Positions 17,965-26,778 of a stretch of 64,000 nucleotides of DNA are shown in pieces. The stretch is taken from the NCBI RefSeq assembly GCF_001905795.1, contig NZ_LIXJ01000003.1, positions 62,001 through 126,000 of the forward strand, read 5' to 3'. Within the stretch, counting starts at the first letter, position 1. Each line of letters starts with the position of its first letter. Both the position numbers and the translations under genes were made by a program. Source of the stretch: Streptomyces sp. CB01580 (GTDB lineage: Bacteria; Actinomycetota; Actinomycetes; Streptomycetales; Streptomycetaceae). Under the pieces are notes generated by a model that searched no databases, was not told the DNA's origin, and saw nothing but the letters and a program-made list of their open reading frames with translations.

Positions 17965-18750
17965 GTAGCCCTGGGCGACCATCTGGCCCATCTCGGAGCG
18001 CGGACTCGAACACGACGAACAGCCGGGCCCTGGTGGGCCGGTGAGTTCGCGGTTCGGTGCCGGAGTGGTGTGATCACGCTGATCACGTTTGCGTGCCCGG
18101 CGTCGCACTTTCCGTCGTCCGTCTCGCGTGCGTACCGCACCTTGACGATGGGTTTCACACGTCCGTGGGCCTTGTTCGAGACCCGGCCCCAGTACTGGAT
18201 GTCGGCGCCTTGCTGGTGTTCTCGCTGGTCAACCAGGCCCAGCGCCCACAGCGTCGCGAAGCCGGGCCGTTGCGCCGGCGGTGACTGCAGTGTCTGCACC
18301 ACTACCATCAAGGAGCACAAGCGGGCAGAGGCTGAGGCCCGCGCCGCCGAAGAGGCCGAAGGCCGGGAGGAAGCCGGGAGGAATGGTCTCTTTGGTTTCC
18401 TGCGCTGACCCCCTCCGATGCCTTACCTCGCGCAAGGCATCGACGTGCGCATCGTCGCCCGCGACCAGAGCATGCAGGGGCCCGGAGGGACGCGCATAGC
18501 GCTGAGGCATATGCGTTTCCAGTCAAGAGGCAGTCTGCTTTGTGGGTATATCTACCGGTCGGGCGTAGGCATTCGGGCCATGAACCAATACATGCTTGAC
18601 CCTTCGTGATAGGTCACATAATTTGGCGATCAACGGTTGCAATCAACCGCCGCAGGGGGTCACTTTCACGCCAGAGTTTTCACTCTTGGCGCATATGTCG
18701 TTCCCCTTCTGCTACGTGATGGAACGGGTTTTGCTATTCCTGGGGAGGGT
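17965..18750. other. Long gap with possible gene remnants and small hairpins
   Basis: I see no confident gene here. A minus-strand frame across 18060-18320 reads like ordinary protein (for example Ala-Asp-Ile-Gln-Tyr-Trp-Gly-Arg-Val-Ser). A plus-strand frame ending at 18408 finishes with a charged Lys/Glu/Ala stretch and Gly-Leu-Phe-Gly-Phe-Leu-Arg. Both could be pieces of decayed genes. From about 18500 the DNA is visibly richer in A and T. Small stems occur at about 18629-18644 (CGGTTG/CAACCG) and 18668-18691. The last part should hold the promoter of the next gene. Confidence 0.35.
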
Positions 18751-18755
18751 TCAAT

Positions 18756-19208
18756 ATGAGCGCGTTCGCTCACAAGATAGTCCGCAGTGCAGCGGTGGCC
18801 GGTCTGACGTTGGCGGTCATGGGGGGAATGGGCGTTGCCCAGGCGTCGACTTCGGCCCCGAGCGGCGAGGTATCGGTTCAGGAAACGTGTCCGGGCAGCG
18901 GTCAGATCGGTTACGGCCGGGTATGCACCACGCTGTCGAGTGGTCGCCTGTTCCACGACAAGACGCAGGGTTCCGGCCCGGTGAACGTCAGGACCTGGTA
19001 CGAGAAGTCGAGCGGCGGAACCATCTCGGCGAAGCTGGGGTTCAACTATGCCGGTACAACCACGTGGGGTTCGACGTTCAGCCAGGCATCGGGCACGACC
19101 AAGAGTGCCTCGTGGGATCGTAACTGGCCGTCGGACTGCTACTCCACCATTGGGATGCTGTCGGTGACCGGGCAGGGAACGTTCCAGACGCCCTCGGGCA
19201 CCTGCTGA
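18756..19208 (+). CDS. Small secreted protein of unknown function
   Basis: 150 residues. A clear Sec signal (Lys-Ile-Val-Arg-Ser, hydrophobic core, Gly-Val-Ala-Gln-Ala) should be cleaved near residue 30. The mature part of about 120 residues is rich in Ser, Thr and Gly, has four Cys residues that could form two disulfides, and alternates polar and aromatic residues as in a beta-sandwich. I do not recognise a family. A GGGGAGGG lies about 8 bases before the ATG. It is followed by a strong terminator, then a VanZ-like gene. Codon use is less GC-rich than in neighbours, suggesting recent transfer. Confidence 0.7.
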   Translation: MSAFAHKIVRSAAVAGLTLAVMGGMGVAQASTSAPSGEVSVQETCPGSGQIGYGRVCTTLSSGRLFHDKTQGSGPVNVRTWYEKSSGGTISAKLGFNYAGTTTWGSTFSQASGTTKSASWDRNWPSDCYSTIGMLSVTGQGTFQTPSGTC

Positions 19209-19221
19209 GTTTTCATCCACT

Positions 19222-19252
19222 GCCCCGCCCCGCGACTCACGCGGGGCGGGGC
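19222..19252. terminator. Hairpin terminator after the small secreted protein
   Basis: A perfect 13-bp stem, GCCCCGCCCCGCG (19222-19234) with its complement at 19240-19252, and a 5-base loop. It starts 13 bases after the stop codon. Confidence 0.85.
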
Positions 19253-19279
19253 GCTCCCGTTTGAAGGTGTTGCGCCACC

Positions 19280-20614
19280 ATGTTGCAAGCTGTTTTCAAT
19301 GGTCGAGGTGAGTTCGTTCTCATCGCGTTGGCCGCAGTGACGATTGCGGCTCTCATCGGCTACTTCGCCGCGAAAAGGTTTCTGAATCGCCCATGGGCGT
19401 ATGCGGGGCTTTCTGCCGTCCTGGTAGCGGAGCTGAGCGTTACCATTTTCTTTCCGTCCCCGGGTCATGTGTCCGGCCAGTGTGTCCTCAACCGGAATTT
19501 CAGTGAGCCTTTCGCGACAGAGCAGGGTCTGCTGAATGTGGCGATGTTCCTTCCTATCGGGCTCCTTGGGGTCCTTGCCGTCCGACGCGTATTTCCTGTC
19601 TTCCTGGGTGGGGCGCTGCTGTCGGTGGTAACCGAGCTCAGCCAGGCGCTCGCCCCGTGGGTGGGGCGAAGCTGTGACAGCGGTGATGTGCTGACCAATA
19701 CGCTGGGCGCGGCGGCCGGGGCTCTCGCCGGCTGGGCGGTTGTCCGTGCGGCCCGAGGTGAGCTTCTGTCCCTACGCTCCGCAGCGAAGCCGACTGCTGT
19801 CATCTTCGTGACCGGCTTTCTCGCCTGTGCTGTGGTGTGGAAAGCCTGGATCACTCCCTTGGCTGTGGACTCCACGAGCCTGCAGATCGCGGGAGGCGAC
19901 GAGAAGTCCCAGGCGCAGCAGGTCCTCGCCAAGGCCTTCGACGACCACTTCGACATCGCGAACGTACAGCTCCAGCCCGGGCAGAACGGCGCCCCCGACA
20001 TGCTGTTGATCACCACACAGACGGGGTTCGCCGAACTGAGCTGGCCGGACAAGGAACAGCTCACGGTCAGCCTGGAAAACTCGAGCAAGCCAGGTCCCGG
20101 CAGTTTTCCCGTGACAGGCGCCGGAGCTGCACCCAAAACGGCCGACGAAGCGCTCCGCATCGCCACGAAGTACGCGAAGGAGCGCTTCCCCTGGGGCCTC
20201 AAAGACTCATACGTGAAATCCTTCCCGGTCGGAGATGATGCGGAGTTCGGCTGGATGGTCAGCTGGCGAAGTCGTATCGACGGCGTGCTCATGCCCATGC
20301 GTCTGGACGTGCAGATCAACCGAGCCGGCCGCGTCTCCGCGCTACTGACCCGGCATACAGAAGAATCGGTTTCACTCCCCCCGCGCCGGGTGAGCGAGAA
20401 GCAGGCCGCAGCCACGGCCTCCAAGTTCGCTGGTGGAGCGAAGACAGAGGCAGGCAACTTGCTGGCCATCCGACGCGAAGACGAATGGCGGGCACAATGG
20501 ACCATTCCGGTCTCAGTTGGCAACGACGTCTACCCGGTCTACGTCGACGCTGAAACAGGAAAGGTGGATGAAAGGGCCTCTCCCACCCAGGGCCTGCCCA
20601 CCACACCCAACTGA
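19280..20614 (+). CDS. VanZ-like membrane protein with PepSY-type extracellular domain
   Basis: 444 residues. The first about 200 contain five hydrophobic helices and the VanZ-like pattern Asn-Val-Ala-Met-Phe-Leu-Pro-Ile-Gly-Leu plus Ser-Cys-Asp-Ser-Gly-Asp-Val-Leu-Thr-Asn-Thr-Leu-Gly. The remaining about 240 residues are soluble and contain two PepSY-like stretches, the last ending Tyr-Pro-Val-Tyr-Val-Asp-Ala-Glu-Thr-Gly-Lys. VanZ-type proteins are tied to teicoplanin resistance or cell-envelope stress, but the role of this one is unproven. A weak GAAGG precedes ATG 19280. Codon bias is relaxed, as in the preceding gene. Confidence 0.75.
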   Translation: MLQAVFNGRGEFVLIALAAVTIAALIGYFAAKRFLNRPWAYAGLSAVLVAELSVTIFFPSPGHVSGQCVLNRNFSEPFATEQGLLNVAMFLPIGLLGVLAVRRVFPVFLGGALLSVVTELSQALAPWVGRSCDSGDVLTNTLGAAAGALAGWAVVRAARGELLSLRSAAKPTAVIFVTGFLACAVVWKAWITPLAVDSTSLQIAGGDEKSQAQQVLAKAFDDHFDIANVQLQPGQNGAPDMLLITTQTGFAELSWPDKEQLTVSLENSSKPGPGSFPVTGAGAAPKTADEALRIATKYAKERFPWGLKDSYVKSFPVGDDAEFGWMVSWRSRIDGVLMPMRLDVQINRAGRVSALLTRHTEESVSLPPRRVSEKQAAATASKFAGGAKTEAGNLLAIRREDEWRAQWTIPVSVGNDVYPVYVDAETGKVDERASPTQGLPTTPN

Positions 20615-20834
20615 CCTGGCGTTTTGCACAACCGCAGCAGCGCTACTCGCAGCGTTCGACTGCCCCGGCGCGGGAGGCAGCTGGATGCCTTGCCGCGAGG
20701 CCTGACGTAAGGCCCGGGCGTCAAGAGAGTCGTCTCCATGGCGTCCGGGCCGTACAACCAGGCTTCCTCTAGCCGTTCCAGGGGCGTGTCCGTCCTTGAG
20801 CTTGTCGTCTAATTAAGGCGACGCCTCCACGGAG

Positions 20835-21000
20835 TCAGTGATCCACTTCAGGCACCGCACACAGTTCCGGGTTGTCCCACGGATGACGCTCAAGGAGATG
20901 CGCTTCCGGCGCCGGGTATTGGTCCGCGGTCGTCTTGAGAAGGACTTGCCATTCCTCGCCGGTGCCGTACTCGCAGTGGTGCCAGAAGACGCTTGTGACC
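20835..21000 (-). pseudogene. C-terminal half of a broken gene
   Basis: On the minus strand a frame ending at the stop 20835-20837 reads like a conserved protein tail: Phe-Trp-His-His-Cys-Glu-Tyr-Gly-Thr-Gly-Glu-Glu-Trp, later Arg-His-Pro-Trp-Asp-Asn-Pro-Glu-Leu. It has no start codon. Its likely N-terminal half lies next to it but on the other strand (21005-21172). I recall small Streptomyces proteins in which similar text occurs in one chain, but the family name is not certain. Confidence 0.5.
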
Positions 21001-21004
21001 GGCT

Positions 21005-21172
21005 GATGATCTGGGCGCCTGCAGCGATCCGCTGCTGTACTACGAGTCCCGCGAGGGTCACTGCTTGGTCCTTCGTCGCCGTGGCCGTGGAGACTTGCAC
21101 CTATTCAGTCATGGCCGGGAGCGTAGCCAACAGCGAGCTGTTCAGCACTCAGCCGACGGTGACGAGAGATGA
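21005..21172 (+). pseudogene. Inverted N-terminal half of the same broken gene
   Basis: A plus-strand frame from 21005 to the stop at 21170-21172 reads Asp-Pro-Leu-Leu-Tyr-Tyr-Glu-Ser-Arg-Glu-Gly-His-Cys, then Arg-Arg-Arg-Gly-Arg-Gly-Asp-Leu-His-Leu-Phe. A stop lies just before it in frame, so it cannot be translated as a normal gene. Its position head-to-head with the piece at 20835 is what a short inversion with a breakpoint near 21000 would leave. The rest of 20615-21365 shows nothing I can name. Confidence 0.45.
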
Positions 21173-21365
21173 TCCCGAACGCACGAGACCGGCCCCTTCC
21201 AGTGGTCGTCCCAATGCCCCGGTTCAATGGGTGCGGTGGACTTCGAGATCAGGAAATACAGAACCGGGAGCGGGCGCCGTCCGGAGGGTGAGCGGGAGGC
21301 ACAATTCGAGCTGAGGCGGTAGTCCGGGACATCATGCCTGGCTGTCACAGCGGGACAGGAGAGGA

Positions 21366-22052
21366 ATGTCTTCCGGAAAGTATGAAGAAGCGGCCGATGC
21401 CGCAGGGCTTCGTGCCCGGCTGCGGCACGTGTACTGGATCGGCGGCGGGAGCGGCGCGGGGAAGTCGACCATCAGCCGCCGAGTCGCCGATCGCTGCGGT
21501 TGGCGGCTCTACGCCACCGACGACGTGATGCGGGACCACGCTCGACGGACCACGCCCCAGGAGGCCCCCTTCCTGCATGAGTTCATGGCCATGGACATGG
21601 ACGAGCGGTGGGTGAACCGGTCTCCGGAGACCATGCTGGAGACGTTCCACTGGTTTCGCGGTGAGGGCTTCGGCTTGATCATCGAGGACCTCCTTCGCCT
21701 GCCGCGGGAACCGTGTGTCCTCGCGGAGGGCTTCCGGCTGCTGCCGCACCTGGTGAAACCCCTGCTCACCGTTCCCGAGCAGGCCGTCTGGCTCCTGCCC
21801 ACGCCTGAATTCCGCCAGGCCGCCTTCCGGAGCCGGGCCGTGCCGGGGGAGGGGTTCGTATGGGAGACCAGCGATCCGGCCAAGGCCGGCCGTAACCTCG
21901 CCGAACGGGACGGCATGTTCACAAGACGCCTTCAGGAGGTGGCCGAGCGTCTCCGGTTGTGCTCCATCCGGGTCGACACCACATCGACCGAGGATGCTCT
22001 CGTCGAGCAGGTGACCACGGCGTTCGGACTCCGACGGCGACCGGCGCCGTGA
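21366..22052 (+). CDS. P-loop kinase-like NTPase
   Basis: 228 residues. Walker A is Gly-Gly-Gly-Ser-Gly-Ala-Gly-Lys-Ser-Thr at about residues 26-35, followed by a Tyr-Ala-Thr-Asp-Asp motif near 55 that could be the phosphate-acceptor or Walker B region. The size and layout fit the AAA_33/zeta-toxin/nucleotide-kinase superfamily, so it probably phosphorylates a small molecule. Which one cannot be read. GGAGAGGA directly precedes ATG 21366. Monocistronic; downstream lies the regulatory gap before the aldehyde dehydrogenase. Confidence 0.7.
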   Translation: MSSGKYEEAADAAGLRARLRHVYWIGGGSGAGKSTISRRVADRCGWRLYATDDVMRDHARRTTPQEAPFLHEFMAMDMDERWVNRSPETMLETFHWFRGEGFGLIIEDLLRLPREPCVLAEGFRLLPHLVKPLLTVPEQAVWLLPTPEFRQAAFRSRAVPGEGFVWETSDPAKAGRNLAERDGMFTRRLQEVAERLRLCSIRVDTTSTEDALVEQVTTAFGLRRRPAP

Positions 22053-22165
22053 ATCCGGCCCGCGTCCCGGGCGGGTCGCCGGAGCACGTCGGGGCCCTCG
22101 CTTTCGGCGGGCCCGGCTGTGGGCCGTGGTTCTCCGGAAGCGCCGCGCACGTGGACTCCTGGAAC

Positions 22166-22179
22166 TGGAACTGGTATCA
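22166..22179. promoter_or_regulatory. KstR-like operator before the aldehyde dehydrogenase
   Basis: TGGAACTGGTATCA matches TnnAACnnGTTnnA with a single change (GTA for GTT). It lies 56 bases before the dehydrogenase start and touches the second palindrome at 22182. Confidence 0.5.
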
Positions 22180-22181
22180 GT

Positions 22182-22198
22182 TTTGACGGTCCATCAGG
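22182..22198. promoter_or_regulatory. Candidate operator, TTTGACGGTCCATCAGG
   Basis: It contains the 13-mer TGACGGTCCATCA (22184-22196), identical to those at 4972 and 6425, immediately downstream of the KstR-like site and 37 bases before the aldehyde dehydrogenase start. Confidence 0.55.
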
Positions 22199-22234
22199 AA
22201 TTCTCGTAACGCCGGTTCGCGGGAGGCAACAGCC

Positions 22235-23716
22235 ATGACCGAGCTTGTCGAACACGGAAAACTGTTCATCGGCGGTGAGTTGGTCGATCCGCTGGGCCGG
22301 GAGGTCATCGAGGTCGTATCGCCCCACACCGAACAGGTCATCGGCCGGGTGCCGCACGCCTGCGAGGCGGACGTGGACCGGGCCGTCGCCGCCGCGCGGC
22401 GGGCGTTCGACGAGGGGCCCTGGCCGCGCATGGCCCTGGACGAGCGGATCGCGGTCGTGACCAGGATCAAGGACGCGTTCGCCGCCCGGTACGAGGAGAT
22501 CGCCCGGGTCATCAGCTCGGAGAACGGCACTCCGTACACGTCCAGCGTGATGGTGCAGGCGCTCTCCGCGATGATGGTGTGGGACGCGGCGATCACCGTC
22601 GCCCGTACCTTCCCGTACGAGGAGCGGCGCGACGGGGCGCTGGGGCCGCTGCTGGTGCGCCGGGAGCCGGTGGGGGTGGTCGCGGCCGTGGTGCCGTGGA
22701 ACGTTCCGCAGTTCACTGCCGCCGCCAAGCTCGCGCCCGCGCTGCTCGCCGGGTGCTCCGCCATCCTCAAGGCGTCGCCCGAATCCCCGCTGGACGCCTA
22801 CGTCCTGGCCGAGATCGCCGCCGAAGCCGGTTTGCCCGAGGGCGTGTTGTCGATCCTGCCGGCCGACCGGGAGGTCAGCGAGTACCTGGTCGGGCACCCG
22901 GGCGTGGACAAGGTGTCGTTCACCGGGTCGGTGGCCGCGGGGCGCCGGGTGATGGAGGTCGCCTCCCGCAACCTCACCCGGGTCACACTGGAACTCGGCG
23001 GGAAGTCCGCCGCCTTGATCCTCCCGGACGCCGACCTGGAGACGGCCGTCGCCGGGATCGTCCCGTTCGCCTGGATGATCAACGGGCAGGCCTGCGTGGC
23101 CCAGACCCGCATCCTCGCCCCGCGCTCCCGCTACGACGAGACGGCGGAGGCGTTCGCCGCCGCCGCAGCCGCGTTGAAGATCGGCGATCCGCTCGACCCC
23201 GCCACCGAACTCGGCCCCCTGGTCGCCGAACGCCAGCAGCGGCGTTCGCTCGACTACATCCGGATCGGCCAGGACGAGGGCGCCAAGATCCTGTCCGGCG
23301 GTGGCCGTCCGGCCTCCCAGGAGCGGGGCTGGTACGTCGAGCCGACACTCTTCGGGGACGTCGACAACTCCATGCGCATCGCCCGCGAGGAGATCTTCGG
23401 CCCCGTCATCTGCCTGATCCCGTACGGCGACGAGGACGAGGTGGTGCGCATCGCCAACGACTCCGACTACGGCCTCAGCGGCAGCGTCTGGACCGCAGAC
23501 ACCGAGCACGGCATCGACATCGCCCGCCGGGTCAGGACGGGCACGTACAGTGTGAACACCTTCAGTCTCGACATGCTCGGCCCGTTCGGCGGGTACAAGA
23601 ACTCCGGCCTGGGACGGGAGTTCGGGCCCGAGGGGTACGGCGAGTACTTCGAGCACAAGATGATCCACCTGCCGGCCGGTTACCAGGCCGGTGCCGCTGA
23701 CGAGGGAGGCGCGTGA
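22235..23716 (+). CDS. NAD(P)-dependent aldehyde dehydrogenase
   Basis: 493 residues of the ALDH superfamily. The catalytic Cys287 lies in Gly-Gln-Ala-Cys-Val-Ala-Gln and the general-base Glu253 in Leu-Glu-Leu-Gly-Gly-Lys-Ser. The cofactor loop is Phe-Thr-Gly-Ser-Val-Ala-Ala-Gly. GGGAGG precedes the ATG. It overlaps the ferredoxin gene, and its upstream region bears both operator types found at cyp125. It may therefore oxidise an aldehyde formed from the sterol side chain after P450 hydroxylation (inference); ALDHs of this type have broad substrates. Confidence 0.8.
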   Translation: MTELVEHGKLFIGGELVDPLGREVIEVVSPHTEQVIGRVPHACEADVDRAVAAARRAFDEGPWPRMALDERIAVVTRIKDAFAARYEEIARVISSENGTPYTSSVMVQALSAMMVWDAAITVARTFPYEERRDGALGPLLVRREPVGVVAAVVPWNVPQFTAAAKLAPALLAGCSAILKASPESPLDAYVLAEIAAEAGLPEGVLSILPADREVSEYLVGHPGVDKVSFTGSVAAGRRVMEVASRNLTRVTLELGGKSAALILPDADLETAVAGIVPFAWMINGQACVAQTRILAPRSRYDETAEAFAAAAAALKIGDPLDPATELGPLVAERQQRRSLDYIRIGQDEGAKILSGGGRPASQERGWYVEPTLFGDVDNSMRIAREEIFGPVICLIPYGDEDEVVRIANDSDYGLSGSVWTADTEHGIDIARRVRTGTYSVNTFSLDMLGPFGGYKNSGLGREFGPEGYGEYFEHKMIHLPAGYQAGAADEGGA

Positions 23717-23949
23717 TGGGGGACCGCTGGGCCGTGGAGGTCGACCGGAGGATCTGCATCGGCTCCGCGTTGTGCGTGAACCACGCCCCGGACACCTTCG
23801 CGCTGGACTCCGCCCGCCAGTCGCGGCCCGCCTCCCCGGAGAGCGACGCGGACGAGCGGGTCCTGGCGGCGGCCGAGGGATGCCCGGTCGAGGCCATCCT
23901 GATCACGCTCGCCGACTCGGGGGACGTGGTGTTCCCGCCGGAGGAGTAG
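23716..23949 (+). CDS. Small [3Fe-4S]-type ferredoxin
   Basis: 77 residues with Cys14, Cys20 and Cys56-Pro, the C-x5-C...C-P spacing of P450-associated 3Fe-4S ferredoxins. Acidic overall. The ATG at 23716 shares bases with the aldehyde dehydrogenase stop (TGATG) and has GGGAGG at a good distance; a GTG at 23713 is also in frame. It is the natural candidate to feed electrons to the CYP125-type P450, since no other ferredoxin is in the window and no ferredoxin reductase is nearby. Confidence 0.8.
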   Translation: MGDRWAVEVDRRICIGSALCVNHAPDTFALDSARQSRPASPESDADERVLAAAEGCPVEAILITLADSGDVVFPPEE

Positions 23950-24010
23950 CCGCCCCGGTCGCTGTGATGCGTGGCGGGGGGCGGACGGGGCACCCCGGGC
24001 GTTGTCCGGT

Positions 24011-24433
24011 TCACCGCTCCACGGGCGACACGGCGAGCGCGGGACGCAGGTGCCTCCGGGCGAACGGTGCGGTTCCCAGGACGAGTACGGCGAAGGCGGC
24101 GAGCCGTTGCAGCCCCGGCTCGTCCACGAACGTGCTGTGCTGGATGCCGTACACCGCGTACCAGTTGGCGGCGAGGTCCGTCGTCATGATGAGGCAGGCG
24201 AGGTCCACCCCGAGGCGCCTTCCCCGAAGCAGAAGCAATGCCGCCAGGGTGTCGAAGAGGGCCAGCGAGGACCAGTACAGGTTCAGCCAGAGCGGCGCCC
24301 AGGTGTAGGGGCGGAGGCCGTGCCGCAGCAGGTCGGTGACATGGGCGACGCTGCCCACGCACAGCAGGACGGCCGCGTACGCGCACACCAGCGCCACCGC
24401 CCATCGGGGAGCGCGGCGCATCCAACCGGTCAT
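24011..24433 (-). CDS. Small four-helix membrane protein, unknown
   Basis: 140 residues with four hydrophobic helices (about 12-30, 43-68, 75-95, 108-128) and short loops. The first loop contains His-Val-Thr-Asp-Leu-Leu-Arg-His-Gly. I do not recognise a named family with confidence. The start ATG 24433 gives an N-terminus with three Arg residues. It converges on the ferredoxin gene, with 61 bases between them. Confidence 0.6.
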   Translation of the reverse strand: MTGWMRRAPRWAVALVCAYAAVLLCVGSVAHVTDLLRHGLRPYTWAPLWLNLYWSSLALFDTLAALLLLRGRRLGVDLACLIMTTDLAANWYAVYGIQHSTFVDEPGLQRLAAFAVLVLGTAPFARRHLRPALAVSPVER

Positions 24434-24533
24434 GGCGAAGATTGTGTCAGGAGACGCGCGCGGGCGGTCGGGAACGGGGCCGGGGGTGGTCGTGCGGAGC
24501 CCGCACGGCCACCCCCGGTGGGAGCGAGCAGGC

Positions 24534-26036
24534 TCAGGGCGCGCAGCCCGTGTCGGCGAGCACGAAGTGGCCCGTCGGTGCCTCCCGCAGGGTGTGGGCG
24601 ATGAAGATGTTGTACAGGCCCATGTTCTGGTTCGAGCCGTTGGCGTAGACGTGGCCGAGCGTGGTGTGTGCCCTTCCGGCCGCCACGTGCGCGTAGTTGC
24701 TCGCCGTGAAGCAGCGGGCGGGTGCGGAGCCGGTGGTGGTCGCCGTGACCTGCGCCGAAGCCGTGCCGGGGGTGCCCGAGGCGTCGACCGCGGTCACGGT
24801 GTAGCGGTAGGCGGTACCGGCGGCGAGGCCCGGGTCCGTGTACGTCGTAGCCGTGGGGGAGGCGGCCTTCGCGCCGTCGCGGTGGACCACGTACGAGGCG
24901 GCGCCCTCGACCGCGTTCCAGGAGAGCGCGACGCTGTCCGCCGAGACGCCCGTGACGCGGAGGCCGGACGGGGCGGGGAGGTGGTCTCCGTCACCTCCCG
25001 GGGTGCCCTGGTCGAGGCCCCAGAAGACGGCCGTGTGGTACGTGGAGCAGATGGCGTTCAGGAAGTACGCGGCCGTCGAGCCGCACTGCTCCGTGCCCGT
25101 ACCGGGGCTCACCGCCAGGCCGTGACCCATGCCGGAGACCGAGTACGTCCGGACGGCCGGCCGCCCGGAGGCGTCGTCGTACGTGCTGCGCGTCGTGCTG
25201 CCCGGGAGGGTGTCCGTCGACGACGGGGTCTGGCCGATGCCCCAGACGTCGGTCCACTGGTCGCGCAGGGCCGTGGCGTTGGCCGGGGCGACCGTGTAGT
25301 CGGCCGTGCCCTGCCAGATCGCGACCCGGGGCCAGGGGCCCGAGTAGCCCGGGTGGGAGGCGCGGACCTTGTCGCCCCACTGCGCGGGCGTCAGCTTCAC
25401 CGTGCCCGTCTGGCAGGCGGACGCACCCGCCTGGCTCGTCGCGCACTGGGCGGGCAGGCCCGAGGCCACGGAGCCGCCCGCGAACACGTCCGGGTACGCG
25501 GCCAGCAGGTCGGCCGTCATGCCGCCGCCCGCCGACAGGCCGGTCACGTACACCCGGTCACCGTCCGAGCCGTAACTCTGCTTCGCGTACTCCACCATCT
25601 GTGCGATCGACGCGGCCTCGCCCCTGCCCCGGCCGCTGTCGGCCGGATCGAACCAGTTGAAGCAGGACAGCGCGTTGTTGGCGGCCGTGGTCTGCGGGAA
25701 GACCACGGCGAAGCCCCACAGGTCCGCGTACTTCGGCCAGCCGGAGTTGGCGTAGTAGGCGTCGGCCGTCTGCGTGCAGCCGTGCAGGGCCACCACCACG
25801 GGCGCGTTCGCGGGCAGATCGGCCGGGACGTACGCGAACATCTGGAGATTGCCGGGGTTGGTGCCGAAGCCGGTGACCGGTTGCAGGCCGCCCGCGGCCA
25901 CGGCCGAGGCCGCCTTGGGAGCCGCGGCCTCGGCCGGCGGGGCGGTCGCCGCGGTGCTCAGCGTCGCCGCGACGAGCGCGAGCGCGGCGGTGGGGACGAC
26001 GCGTCGGAGCAGGCGTCGCAGGATCGATGGGCGCAC
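24534..26036 (-). CDS. Extracellular short-chain polyhydroxyalkanoate (PHB) depolymerase
   Basis: 500 residues in the usual order for type-1 extracellular PHB depolymerases: signal peptide (to about residue 39), catalytic domain, fibronectin type III linker, substrate-binding tail. The lipase box Gly-Leu-Ser-Ala-Gly-Gly has Ser168. The oxyanion-region motif Ala-Leu-His-Gly-Cys-Thr-Gln precedes it. The Fn3 part starts near Pro-Ala-Pro-Ser-Gly-Leu-Arg-Val-Thr-Gly. The last about 60 residues (Cys-Phe-Thr-Ala-Ser-Asn-Tyr to the end) are the binding domain. The GTG at 26036 has GGGAGG 6-7 bases upstream. It releases 3-hydroxybutyrate, which the divergent dehydrogenase gene can use. Confidence 0.9.
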   Translation of the reverse strand: MRPSILRRLLRRVVPTAALALVAATLSTAATAPPAEAAAPKAASAVAAGGLQPVTGFGTNPGNLQMFAYVPADLPANAPVVVALHGCTQTADAYYANSGWPKYADLWGFAVVFPQTTAANNALSCFNWFDPADSGRGRGEAASIAQMVEYAKQSYGSDGDRVYVTGLSAGGGMTADLLAAYPDVFAGGSVASGLPAQCATSQAGASACQTGTVKLTPAQWGDKVRASHPGYSGPWPRVAIWQGTADYTVAPANATALRDQWTDVWGIGQTPSSTDTLPGSTTRSTYDDASGRPAVRTYSVSGMGHGLAVSPGTGTEQCGSTAAYFLNAICSTYHTAVFWGLDQGTPGGDGDHLPAPSGLRVTGVSADSVALSWNAVEGAASYVVHRDGAKAASPTATTYTDPGLAAGTAYRYTVTAVDASGTPGTASAQVTATTTGSAPARCFTASNYAHVAAGRAHTTLGHVYANGSNQNMGLYNIFIAHTLREAPTGHFVLADTGCAP

Positions 26037-26126
26037 GGATGCCTCCCTGTGCTCGGTGGGCCGGGGTCTCCCGGCCGGTCGGACGGTTGCGGGTGCTTCG
26101 GGCCCGGACGAGGTGCGGGGCGTTCG

Positions 26127-26262
26127 TCCCGGGTGTTCCCGGTGTTCCGGGTGTCCTGGGTGGTCCGGTGTTCCGGGTGTTCCGGTGTTCTGGGTGGTCC
26201 GGTGTTCTGGGTGTTCTGGGTGTTCTGGGTGTTCCGGGTGTTCCGGGTCGTCCGGGTGAGTG
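26127..26262. repeat. Imperfect 9-10 bp tandem repeat upstream of the depolymerase
   Basis: GTTCCGGGT and GTTCTGGGT units, with some GGTCCGGT variants, repeat head to tail about a dozen times. The remainder of the gap 26263-26778 is GC-rich, has open frames on both strands, and contains no gene I can support; promoters for both divergent genes should be here. Confidence 0.8.
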
Positions 26263-26778
26263 GGGCGTGTTGGGCGGGCGTTGGGCGGGTGTTCGGCACG
26301 TGTTGGGCGAGTCGGGTGCGGGGCGGACGCTATGAGCCGGTGTCCTCGCCGCCCATGGGCCCGGCGGACACTCCCGGATCCCCGCTGTGTGCGCGGGCGC
26401 TCTTGCGTGCGTCGGCATCGAGTGCGCTTCAACGCGCAGACTCCGCCCCGTCGACGGGACCGAAGGCCCTTGGCCCGCCCGCCCGGTCAGGTCTTCGGCC
26501 CCGCCCCGCCGACGGCCCGTCAGGGCCGGTCCGCGACGGCTGCCGGTGCCGGACACCGGACCGCCCGTGCGGACCCGCACCCGGCTCCGGGCCGTCCCCG
26601 GGCCCGCGCCGAGCCCGTGCGGCACCGGACCCGTGTCCCGCCCCGGTCCACCCCCGGCTCCGGACCGTCCCCCGGCCCGTGCGGCCCCGCACCATGTAGG
26701 CCGCCACCATGCCGCCGTACGACGGTGTGTGCACCGGCCCCGTGTGACGCGGGCTCCGGTCTCCTTACGGTGACGGCC

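Noticed and set aside
17841..18320. Intact minus-strand gene upstream of the MBL hydrolase
   Set aside because: The frame overlaps the MBL promoter and has no clear start or ribosome site; only the middle reads like protein, so it is kept as a possible remnant.
24336..26699. Very long plus-strand frame of 787 codons
   Set aside because: It is antisense to the PHB depolymerase and runs on into tandem repeats; composition is typical of high-GC shadow frames.
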